Shown here piece after piece: positions 9,749-18,591 of a stretch of DNA of 24,757 nt. The notes beneath the pieces are model-generated. The model was not told where the DNA came from and did not search any database. It worked only from the letters and a program-made list of their open reading frames with translations. The DNA is from Priapulus caudatus. Taxonomy: Eukaryota; Priapulida; Priapulimorpha; Priapulimorphida; Priapulidae. The first letter of the stretch is position 1, and every line of letters begins with the position of its first letter. Made by a program: the position numbers and the translations under genes. The DNA lies in NCBI RefSeq assembly GCF_000485595.1, contig NW_014577590.1:201081-225837 (forward strand). Reading direction: 5' to 3'.

Positions 9749-12700
9749 CTGTATTAACAACAATGTTATCAACAAATGGCATGACAGGCAATGAGCGTTA
9801 CTAGAGTAAGCTGAGAATATTGACACACTCACATACTACACAATTGGCAAACGTACAAACAAGATTAACCCCAAAAGCACTGAGAGTAAATGTGCCATCA
9901 CAAATGACGCACCAACATTCAACAGTGAAATACAACGCAAATACGGAAATTCACAAGCACGATTATGATTTTGTCATCACGTGACGATGCGGATGCAGTC
10001 GTCAAATGCCTGCGCATTAAATTCCCACCAGTGAGGAATGCTAGAGGCACAGAAACCTGTGAGTCGGTGGCGTACGTTCCGGGAGAGAACGTCTGTCTCA
10101 CCTTTGGAGTCGTTGAGGTGAACGGCCTTGAGGTAGTTCATCCCGATGACGACCTTGAACTCATTCATCATGGCTTCGTATCCCAGCTTCGTCGCAAGGT
10201 CATGACCTGCGGCGAACGCGTGACACGTGTCCAGGCACACGCCAATCCTAGATTGGTCCTCGACTTTGTCGATGATCGCCCGCAACTCCTCGAACCTGCC
10301 GCGTGGAAAAACGTCAGCGCGAGACTAGATAGTGCGACGCAGTAGCGATGGGATGTGGTGGCAAGAGACAGGCACGACACCACCTCGACGCATTTAGAGT
10401 GCCACACAACATGCTAGTATCCAGGAAAGCAAGAAGGCAGCAGGTCATGGGACCTGGCGCTAGGGAGTGGGCGGGACACTTTGGTGGGTATCGAGTGAGA
10501 TGTCTCGGTGCATTTCGACTGCATTGTGACGAGTCGTTAGTTATGGGCGAGGCATCCAGTCGAGGTTAGAATGCCCGATGTACACATCGTTTGCTTTCAT
10601 CTCGTAATGGAATTCATGACAGAGGGTGCATCCATAAATTGCGTTAATTCCCGGCACTGTCGCGATCGCCTATGTAGCAGTGCAATATAGCCAAGCTGAT
10701 ACTAGCAGAGGCATCGTGCATGCCACGACGACGGCATGACCTTGGACACTGCATTTCTGTATGTCACGAGGATTACTCTAGGATGTGCAATCAGATGTGC
10801 TCTCTGATAACAGTAAAAGATCAATAACCTCTGCAAAATTCTGATTCACAATTTTCATGGCATTCCACCGCATACCAATTAATCATCGACTTGTAAAGTA
10901 GCTTTTATGTGCTTAAGGTGCGAAATTAACGGGAGTCCGGAGTCAAATACCCCCTGCTTTACTGTCGGACTCCCTGATTTGACATATACAGGAGTCCGTG
11001 TGACTCCCTGAAAATTCTGCCATACTAACTAGTTCGTTCCAGAGAACGGCCTCGCTGAATTACTGTATTTTTTCAGCTAATGTCCAAAGAAAATTTGGCA
11101 GACGTGCAACTGCATGAATCTTAAAAATTAAGCACATGCGTTATTGGTAATATCTTTAATTTTGAACCTCAGACTGCGGACTCCCTCATTTTGCTGCGGA
11201 CTCCCTCTTTTTGAGGGTAGAGAGTCCGTTGGACTCCCTTGTTCAAAAGTTAATTTCTATCCCTGGATATGGGACTGAGAATTGTTGTGGTGCTTTCTGA
11301 CACACTGAGACTCAGGAATCTATCTATTAACTCATGAGGCCACACTCAAGCAATGTCTGGTTTGCAGTGAGCTCGACCCAGTCTTTTAGTTGAATGTAGG
11401 TATAGTTCCACAAGATTGTGCTTTTGCTGGTGGCTGTCAAGCAGTATAGTCATATACGTACAATCATGAACCTATGTATATTCCAACTAGTAAACAAGTT
11501 ATTATTATATTACATAAATATTGTATAAATAAACAAATAGATATTTCATTATAAACATTTTTTTTCACAAATAGTCAGCATGGTTTGGACGAATTGGTTG
11601 GGCTTATACCAGACAAGAAATGCAAGGCCTGCCCCGTAACACTGTGCACGTCCTTGCCATTGCTGGTGTGTCCCTGATAAATGTATAACACATACTTCCC
11701 ACCAATGGTATGTTCCTGACAACAAATATATAGTACATACTTGCCACCTATGCTTTGTTCCTGACAGCTAGTCTATAGTACATGCTTTATATATATAATT
11801 GCCATGGATGGTGTGTTCCTGACAGCTAGTATATAATACATACTTGCCACCGATAGTGTATTCCTGACAACAAGTGTATAATACATACTTGCCACCGATA
11901 GTGTGTTCCTGGCAACATTAGAATAATTCATACTTGCCACCGATAGTGTGTTTGTGACAGCTAGTGTATAGTACATATTTGCCACTGATGCAATGTTCCT
12001 GACAACACATGAATAACTCATACTTGCCACCGATGGTATGTTCATGACAACTAGTGTAATATACATACTTGCCACCTATAGTCTGTTCCTGACAGCTAGT
12101 GTATAATACATAGTTGCCATCGATGCTATGCTCCTGACAACACATGAATAATACATACTTGCCACCGATAGTGTGTTCCTGACAGCTAGGATATAGTACA
12201 TACTTGCCACCGATGCTATGTTCCTGACAGCTAGTGTATAGTACATATAGTACATGCCTTATATATCAAATTGCCACTGATGGTGTGTCCCTGACAGCTA
12301 GTGTATAATACATACTTGCCACCGATGCTATGTTCCTGACAACACATGAATAATTCATATTTGCCACCTATATTGTGTTCCTGACAGCCAGATGAGACGG
12401 GATACAAGAGAAGTGTTGCCGAAAGGAGGTGTTGATTCTAACCGCTGAGCGCGGATCTTGCGCGCAGTTCCCCGGCAAGGCGCACACAACCGCGGGAACG
12501 TCGTACGACAGTATGCAGCGCTGGCAGCTATGGATCCGTGCGCCGAATGCATAGGCCGGCGCACGGATCCATAGCTGCCAGCAAACAGTCCGGAATTTTA
12601 GGGGGGACACAGAGGGCAGAGATTTGGGACGTGGGAGGAATTCGCGACGGGGGTCGTACAGATGGGGGGGGGCTAGAGCAAAGGTTTTGATTTCGCGGTG

Positions 12701-15700
12701 GTTTCATTTCCGTGTGGTCTTAGGCGTTTTCACTATAAGTTGTACAGCGCCCCATGGCGCCTGTCCTATGTAACACTTGATATATGAACATCAGAGAGAT
12801 CACACCATGATTGCATGAAGAAATGGATGACGATGTTGTATGAGAGAGTATGCGCATTATGTGGCTATTCGTAACATCGAACTGATTCCTCTGCGTATTG
12901 CTCTGCTCTGTGCTGCTACAGAACGTCATGACAGCAGTACATATGTCGTGTTGAAGGGAACTGTCACACAACACCACCTAACCATCTACTTTATCCACCA
13001 ACGAAACCAAACTCACAACTCGAACTGTGTTTTGTATATGGTGTTGGGGGTTAGTTGTATATATACTGCAGCAGTGAAAAAAATACACGGGGGCTCGGGG
13101 CGATTTAGCCCCGAAATGCCTAAAAGAGCCCCGGAAATGCCAAAAAGAGCCCCCGTAAATTTGCATAGAGTTCAATGCCAACAACATTTTAGAGTGCTAT
13201 TTTCATGCACGCGAGCTTGAAAAGTAGCCCCCGAAAAATAATTTTTTTCCCTGTACTGCAGTATATATGCAGTGTCAATACTGATGCTTCCCATCGCACA
13301 GCACATCAGCCAGCTGTACATGAGCCGGCAAAGGCAAAGTCTGCTGAGGCAGTTACAAGTATAACACACAAAGAAACCATCGAACCATCAAGAACACGAG
13401 TGAACAGCGGTATTTCCTTACTGCTTATAAGGCTGGTGAGGTAAATGGAATGAACGGTTACAAATACATCGCAATATATGCTGTTATATGCTAGGACTCT
13501 ATATGCTTTACATTGCACGGTCGTTCAATTGTCAGACATTGCGCGATGACATGCCCCACCAGGAAAATCAGGACACAGAAATAATGCATACGGAAGAATA
13601 CCCAATACTTCATCATTCACTAACCGCATACTTCAGCACCCGCGAAATGGTCGGTTCAAGGATAGAGATCATGGGTCCCATTGAGACCTATGTCATTTTC
13701 GTAAATGTGGGGGTAGCCCCTTTAAAATCGACAGGGGTGCTGTTGAGGGTGTTCTTTGTTCATTTCGACCGACAAACATGTGAGTTAACAGAGTGTCGAA
13801 AAAAATGCGTTGAAGCGACATTACTCGCCCGTTTTTGACTGTTTCTGACCATTGCGACGCGCGAGAATTTCCCGTCACCTTCCTCTGCTACGGCCCTGAA
13901 ATCTATGTGCGTATTTGCGCGTGCCATTTACGGACTCGTATTACTTTCTCTCCGAAATAAATTACCTGGAAATCCGTTGATATTCCGTCTTTTTTTGGGA
14001 ACTCATAAATCTGAGTGTACGAACGTCGAACGGGCGCTGGATAGAGTTTGGGGGGTTATAGTTAGACTGGTACCCATTCGCCACCTTCACTCGGGCAAGT
14101 ATCCTTCGCTACACTGAAGTTAGTGTAGCGTGTGGAACTGTCGACCGGGTACCAGTCTAGGTTATAGCCGGCCGAGCCGTCTGCAGGAAAGTGCTAGGCA
14201 AATGCTATGCATATAGCCTCGTTGCGCCATCTATTGCACGTTATATGTACTACACTGATATGGGGGCCTGAACTAGTCGCTGGCACAAAAAAGTTCAACT
14301 CCGTTTTTTACAGCAAACCAAGCGCGCCTAGTAGCGAACCAAGAATTACGACCATTTCTAGAAAATCTCTAGCTACGTGGGTAGTCAAACCCGTCGTGCA
14401 ATCGCCAGAACTGCTCAATTCAGCGATTGCCCCACAATTACGCTATATAGTAAACCCGTTGAAATTTCTATTCAATGAGTGCAGCGTTGTTGTGTTAGTG
14501 TGCCGCTACACAGCGTTTTTCGCGCTTCGCGCGATATCCGGGCTGCCGATCGTCTAGGGTATAGTACCTACTTGCCACCGATGGTGTGTCCCTGACAGCT
14601 AGTGTATAATACATACTTNNNNNNNNNNATAATACATACATGCCACTGATGGTGTGTTCCTGACAGCTAGTGTATAATACATACTTGCCACCGATGGTGT
14701 GTCCCTGACAGCACATGTTCTCCAGCAGGATCGTACAGTACTTCGTCTTGCGGTGAGCTAGGTTGACGCTCTCCGCTATTTTCTCGATGCACTCCTCTAC
14801 CGAAATCAGTCCACAGGTGGAGCCTGCGTCACAATCACCTCGGTTATAAAATGTTGCCAAAGAAGTGTGGTCGAGTAGAAAGGCATGCGCGTTACAAGTT
14901 TCCGCGCTCTTCCACATTTCTCCAGACTAAGCCGTAAATTTTAAATGGTTGCTGCCTATGAGACACAGAAAGGCTTTTCGATACAATTGCTGAAAATAGA
15001 TTTGCAAGGGCGTTGCTCTACCAGTGTGTGGCAACCACGTAGCTTATCATCCCGGTACACGAATTTTCCAGACCGTGACTGGAAGCAAACCCGGGAAATG
15101 ATTTCTCATGCATGCAATGGAATGCTACCTGGAATGCATGGAGGAAACTTCCGCCCATGATCACCCACGACCGCCCACGGATCAACCACGTCTCTGGCAC
15201 CCTATATCTGACGCCCGCTAGCCCACGCATGGACCACTGCCCTGCCGGTGGAACGACCCTGTGATGGCGATACTAACCCGGATGAAAATTGTAGAGCTGC
15301 AGTCCGAGCCGCTCGCAGCGTTGCACCTCCTCCACCAGGCCAGCTCTGCTCTTTACCAGAATCTCAGGGTTAGGAGCACCGCAGTTCAGCAGGTAGGAAG
15401 CTGAAATATGCGGCAAGAAAGCATACGATGAGCATCAGCCTGTGAACGTTAGCGAGGACAATGTTAAGTGCAGAGATAGGGCTGGTATTGAGATTATAAT
15501 AGCATGCTACATAACGGTTACAAATATTTTATAGATTTTTTTAGTTTTCTCCTACAATAAACTGAAAACTAGTGCAAGAATGCTGGCGACTGTTGGTGGT
15601 TAGACATAAACAAGCCAAAACATGCAACCCAGTTATATTCTTCCGTATAGATGCTGCCCTCTAGTGACTAAACATTGAAACACATACCTAAGAACTAGGA

Positions 15701-18241
15701 CCCGCGTGACTTACATATCTAATGAAATAACCACGCGAGAGTCGGATTCCTACATGATCCATCTATATCATATTATCAGCTCTACAATACCGTATGTGAC
15801 ATATCGAACATGAACAACTGAACATAAACATCGAATACAACAGAAGTAAGAGAACAGTGCGGCTGTCACGAACCATGAGGCACAATCAGATGAGGTTCGA
15901 AGCTGTGATCTTTACAGGCCTCCCTGAACTTTTCAATGACGTCGTCAGTCAGGGGTTTGCTCTCCCACTGACGCTGTGATCGTAGGAATATCGCAAAGCT
16001 TCTGGCCCCCAGAGCACTTGCATTAGCAAATGCATGCCATATACCACCTACAAGTATCACACATTACACATGCATCATACATGCACATCACACATACATG
16101 AAAAATCAACAATGCAGGTACATACATGTACACGTGCTTGCAATTTTGTGTGTTGTTGTTGTTATTACTGATCATGGAAAGAATACTTATCAATGCCAGA
16201 TTAATTCTTCCAGTTTGAAATTCCAGTCATTTGATAAAAAAGACCCCCGGGTACTATATAATGTGCTATGGTGAACACCTATCTTACCTGCGATAGACAC
16301 ATGCATTCCAACATACTTGTTCGCTCTGCTTGAGTATGAATCAGAGCTTGACATAGTAGTAGACACTTCCTTGAGAGTTTCAGGGGTAACTTTGGCAAGC
16401 TTATTCTCAGTGGTAATGACTTCAATGCGTGAAAACTTCTTCAGTGGTTCATCAACTTCTTCCTCATCCTTATTTGCAGACGGTTTAGTCATAACATGCC
16501 GTTTCTTTGCAGTGATGCTTCTAGTACGCTCCTCAGGCAGCTTGCTTTCAGAGTGTTCTTCTCCCTCTGCTAGTTGATCAATTTTCTCCTTAACAAATAA
16601 TTTATTCGTTGCCGCTTGTTTTTGTTCTGTAATTTCAACTTCCTTTTCCTTTACTGTTTTATTCTTAGCCTGTCGTTTCTTTGTTCCAAGTTCCTTGTTC
16701 CCATATAGCAGCTTGGCTTCAACTTGTTCTTTCTCTGCTAGTCCATCTACGTTGACCTTAATGAGTAGTTTACCTTTTGTCTGTCGTTTCATTGCTTTAA
16801 CTTTAGTTAGTTCCTCCTTATCAGACAGCTTATTCTTAGCTGTTTCTTCATCTGCCATGACTTCATCTTCATCTTCATGAAGTTGTTTTTGTTTATTCCT
16901 ACCCTGGCGTTTCTTTGCTGGAACTTTGACTAGTTCCTCTTTCTCAGACAGCTTACTCTCAGTGTTTTCTTCATCTGTAATAATTTCATCTTCATCTTTA
17001 CGAAGTTGTTTTTGTTTATTCCTAACCTGGCGTTTCTTTGCTGGAACTTTGACTAATTCCTCTTTCTCAGACAGCTTACTCTCAGTGTTGTCTTCATCTG
17101 TAATGATTTCATCTTCATCTTTACGAAGTTGTTTTTGTTTATTTCTAACCTGGTATTTCTTTGCTGGAACTTTGACTAATTCCTCTTTCTCAGACAGCTT
17201 ACTCTCAGTGTTTTCTTCATCTGCAATGATTTCATCTTCATCTTTACGAAGTTGTTCTCGTTTATTCCTAACCTGGCGTTTCTTTGCTGGAACTTTGGCT
17301 AATTCCTCTTTCTCAGATAGCTTACTCTCAGTGTTTTTTTCATCTGCAATGATTTCATCTTCATCGTCATGAAGTTGCTTTTGTTTATTCCTAACCTGGC
17401 GTTTCTTTGCTGGAACTTTGACTAGTTCTTCATTCTTGGTCAGTTTGTTTGCAGCATTATCTTCCTGTGCTAGTTCCTTATCCTCAGCCTTATCATTTTC
17501 CTTACTCTTAGCCTGTCTTTTCTTTGCAGTAAGTCGAGGTATCTGTGTGTCAGGTAGCCAGCTCTCACTTTGTTCTTTCTCTTCTAGTACACTGTCTTCA
17601 TCTCTATGAAGTTGTTGTTGTTCCTTCCTAATCTGCCGTTTCCTAGTTGGAACTTGGTTGGGTGGAGCATTATTTGGATCTTCATTTTCAGGTCGCTTGT
17701 CATCATCTAGTTTTTCCTTCATTAGTATATTGTCTTCAGCCCTACAAAGTTGTTTAGTCTTCAACTGTCGTTTCTTTCCTGTAAGTACAATCAGTTCCTT
17801 CTCCTCAGGAAGTTTGCTCTCAGCTTGATCTGTCTTTGCTATTATTTCATCTTCAACCTTAAGAAGTTGTTTGTTTCTATTCTGTCGTTTCCTTGCCGGA
17901 ACATTAAGCTCCTTTCTATCATGGAGCTTGTTATCAGCTTGCTTTTCTTTAGCTGTTATTTTACCTTCAATCTTAAGAAGTTGTCTATTTCTAATTTGGC
18001 GTTTCTTTGCTGGAACTTTTTCCTGCTTAGGAAGCTTATTTTCACTTTGATCTGTCACTGCTATTATTTTATCTTCATCCTTTAGAATTTGTTTATTTCT
18101 AATCAGTCGTTTCTTTGCTGGAACTGTAGGCTCATTGTCCTCAGACAGATTGCTCCTACTTTGATCCTCCGCTGCTATTATTTCATCTTCCACCTCAACA
18201 GGTAATTTATTACGAGTACGCTGTCTTGATTTTGCTGGCAT
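9567..18241 (-). CDS. apn1: endonuclease IV (APN1/Nfo-type AP endonuclease), six exons, with repetitive N-terminal extension
   Basis: The family cuts DNA 5' of abasic sites and removes 3' blocking groups in base-excision repair, using three metal ions (usually zinc). The six exons join in phase to 2766 nt, 921 residues plus stop. The catalytic domain is residues about 642-921, the usual length. By count the nine metal ligands are His709, His749, Glu785, Asp819, His822, His856, Asp869, His871 and Glu901. Their successive spacings (40, 36, 34, 3, 34, 13, 2, 30) equal those of E. coli Nfo His69 to Glu261. Residues 1-640 are about 15 degenerate repeats around PAKKRQxRNK, likely nuclear and nucleic-acid-binding (inference). 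The start chosen is the ATG at 18241, just inside an exon whose 3' splice site ends at 18271. All introns are GT-AG. Mammals lack this family, but it occurs in several invertebrates and in fungi. Confidence 0.95.
10102..10295 (-). CDS. apn1: apn1 exon 5
   Basis: 194 bp, residues 797-861 plus one base. The acceptor is CGCGGCAG before GTTCGAGG and the donor is AAAG followed by GTGAGA. It carries [24 protein letters not shown] with ligands Asp819 and His822, and KAVHLNDSK with ligand His856. It is separated from exon 4 by a repeat-filled 4389-bp intron (10296-14684). Confidence 0.95.
10922..11257. mobile_element. MITE-like element rich in GGACTCCC words, in apn1 intron 4
   Basis: The ends carry GAAATTAAC (10922-10930) and its reverse complement GTTAATTTC (11249-11257). 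Each is followed inward by GGGAGTCC or its complement. The octamer GGACTCCC occurs five times on either strand (10931, 10967, 11178, 11198, 11231), with three near-matches. No open frame is present. The inverted ends and lack of coding suggest a non-autonomous DNA element. No clean target duplication was found. Confidence 0.5.
11650..12388. repeat. 45-bp minisatellite, block 1, about 16 units (apn1 intron 4)
   Basis: Units repeat every 45 bp around ACTTGCCACCGATGGTGTG, with some length changes near 11770-11800 and 12240-12270. Read on the gene's strand, each unit contains GTCAGGAACACACC, then GGTGGCAA followed by GTATGTA: the end of exon 4 and its donor. Nine units keep CATACTTGCC exactly (plus strand). 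Two versions exist: most read TATACACTAGCTGTCAGG, while some read TTCATGTGTTGTCAGG, closer to the exon (ACATGTGCTGTCAGG). Minus-strand open frames show the 15-residue period [15 protein letters not shown]. Confidence 0.95.
12520..12582. repeat. perfect 26-bp-stem hairpin
   Basis: Arms 12520-12545 and 12557-12582 are exact reverse complements, with an 11-base loop. The left arm begins GCTGGCAGCTATGGATCC. Both arms pass through short minus-strand open frames. No target duplication lies at its edges. Confidence 0.9.
13054..13271. mobile_element. MITE-like element with about 45-bp inverted ends
   Basis: The left end (about 13054-13100) and the reverse complement of the right end (about 13224-13271) align over TATATATACTGCAG, GAAAAAAAT and CGGGGGCT with small gaps. 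Inside, GCCCCGAAATGCC-type units repeat about every 22 bp (13108-13155). There is no credible coding. The AT-rich ends could hide a TA target duplication. Confidence 0.55.
14063..14557 (+). mobile_element. dispersed 0.5-kb repeat, copy 1, with foldback 5' end
   Basis: Aligns along its length with 20187-20692 at roughly nine in ten positions by eye. It starts TAGACTGGTACCC and ends GTCTAG. The first 98 bp fold back: TAGACTGGTACCC pairs with GGGTACCAGTCTA (14147-14159), with an inner stem CGCTACAC/GTGTAGCG. Near the 3' end a CGCG-CTTCG-CGCG hairpin precedes CTAG, which recalls Helitron ends, but the TC start and A/T insertion site expected of Helitrons are not clear. Unclassified non-autonomous element. 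Confidence 0.7.
14558..14684. repeat. 45-bp minisatellite, block 2, beginning at the apn1 exon 4 donor
   Basis: About three units, with ten N at 14619-14628 (an assembly gap, so the unit number is unknown). The last unit runs directly into exon 4: the donor GTATGT at 14684-14679 is the same as the donor-like site inside the other units. The unit next to it reads GGCATGTATGTA and the following complete one GGCAAGTAGGTA. Confidence 0.93.
14685..14823 (-). CDS. apn1: apn1 exon 4; its 3' end is also a minisatellite monomer
   Basis: 139 bp, completing residue 751 and encoding 752-796 plus two bases of codon 797. The acceptor is GACGCAG before GCTCC and the donor is GGCAA followed by GTATGT. It contains STCG, the conserved helix and ILLEN with metal ligand Glu785 (E. 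coli Glu145), then QGHTIGG. The last roughly 33 nt and the donor match the 45-bp repeat that fills the next intron. The join to exon 5 restores the 34-residue Glu145-Asp179 spacing of the family exactly, so this donor is the functional one. Using a later donor would insert extra 15-residue blocks. Confidence 0.93.
15278..15400 (-). CDS. apn1: apn1 exon 3
   Basis: 123 bp, residues 710-750 plus one base. The acceptor is ATATTTCAG before CTTCC and the donor is CCGG followed by GTTAGT. It begins [10 protein letters not shown] and ends LYNFHP, with metal ligand His749 (E. coli His109). The HPG motif is completed by exon 4. The following intron is 454 bp (14824-15277). Confidence 0.93.
15874..16047 (-). 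CDS. apn1: apn1 exon 2
   Basis: 174 bp, residues 652-709. The acceptor is TTGTAG before GTGGTAT and the donor is CATG followed by GTTCGT. It encodes the family motif [11 protein letters not shown] and ends at metal ligand His709 (E. coli His69). The flanking introns are 240 bp (16048-16287) and 473 bp (15401-15873). Phases on both sides join without a stop. Confidence 0.93.
16288..18241 (-). CDS. apn1: apn1 exon 1: Lys/Arg/Glu repeat region and first residues of the endonuclease fold
   Basis: This exon encodes residues 1-651 and the first base of codon 652. About 15 repeats each carry a basic core ([10 protein letters not shown] and variants), then an acidic stretch (DEDEII) and [10 protein letters not shown]. 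Repeats at residues about 265-465 are five near-identical 41-residue (123-bp) units, so recently amplified; the others are more diverged and vary in length. The last residues, [10 protein letters not shown], are strand 1 of endonuclease IV. The donor is CAG followed by GTAAGA. The exon is A+T-rich with AAA/GAA codons, unlike the G+C-rich exons 2-6. No membrane segment or signal peptide is seen. The basic cores look like nuclear-localisation motifs. Confidence 0.92.
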
Positions 18242-18243
18242 AT
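18198..18243. repeat. 46-bp direct repeat, copy A (apn1 start codon region)
   Basis: This segment contains the apn1 start codon and about the first 14 codons. It is identical over 46 bp to 18546-18591. Sequence on both sides of the two copies differs. Confidence 0.95.
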
Positions 18244-18270
18244 TACTTTTCTCTACGTAAACTTTATGAC
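18242..18270 (-). other. apn1: 5' UTR part of apn1 exon 1, after a 3' splice site
   Basis: On the minus strand TTTCCTTTTATTAG precedes position 18270 and looks like a polypyrimidine tract plus AG. This implies an upstream non-coding exon. An ATG at 18292 is in frame with the protein but lies in this inferred intron, so the ATG at 18241 was preferred. The upstream exon was not located. Confidence 0.55.
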
Positions 18271-18545
18271 CTAATAAAAGGAAACACAACAAATAGGTTA
18301 ATTTACACTTTAAAAAAAACAGACCATTACATACATTCCTACCAGAAAACTTGGTAATTCTAAAAAAGCTAATACTAATAGAATTATGTTACAGCAGTGC
18401 TGTCAGCACGTGTGACACTGACAAGACAATCCTTATGAATTTCTAAAAATCTCCCATCATATTTGTGCAATGTGGTGTATTGTCGTACATATAACGTCGT
18501 ATATATTGTCGTATATATAACGTCAGATTATATTACTGTAAGTCT

Positions 18546-18591
18546 ACAGGTAATTTATTACGAGTACGCTGTCTTGATTTTGCTGGCATAT
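18546..18591. repeat. 46-bp direct repeat, copy B, a duplicated apn1 start
   Basis: An exact copy of 18198-18243, lying 348 bp upstream of it on the gene's strand. On the minus strand it encodes [14 protein letters not shown] followed by VDLQ and a stop. It is therefore a duplicate translation start in the apn1 upstream region, either an upstream ORF if transcribed and kept, or intronic. Confidence 0.9.

Larger units (their letters stand above)
12389..14557. other. 2.17-kb interruption of the 45-bp array
   Basis: Block 1 stops at GACAGC (12388) and block 2 resumes at CTAGGGTATAGTA (14554-14566), the next bases of the same monomer (GACAGCTAGTGTATAGTA). The DNA between them therefore looks like inserted material. 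It holds a perfect 26-bp hairpin (12520-12582), a MITE-like element (13054-13271) and one copy of a 495-bp repeat (14063-14557). No coding gene is recognised in it. Confidence 0.5.

Noticed and set aside
11773-12145. Protein with 15-residue repeats encoded by the 45-bp array
   Set aside because: Two minus frames are open at once, units change length, and the region lies in an apn1 intron. It is better explained as a minisatellite copy of the exon end.
13488-13838. 116-codon plus-strand frame
   Set aside because: No recognised motif; it lies in the inserted DNA of the apn1 intron with competing frames on the other strand.
16317-18085. Ser/Phe-rich open frames on the plus strand
   Set aside because: Antisense shadows of the repetitive apn1 exon 1.
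18250-18292. Upstream in-frame start at 18292 for apn1
   Set aside because: The added residues coincide with a polypyrimidine tract and AG splice site, so they are most likely intron.
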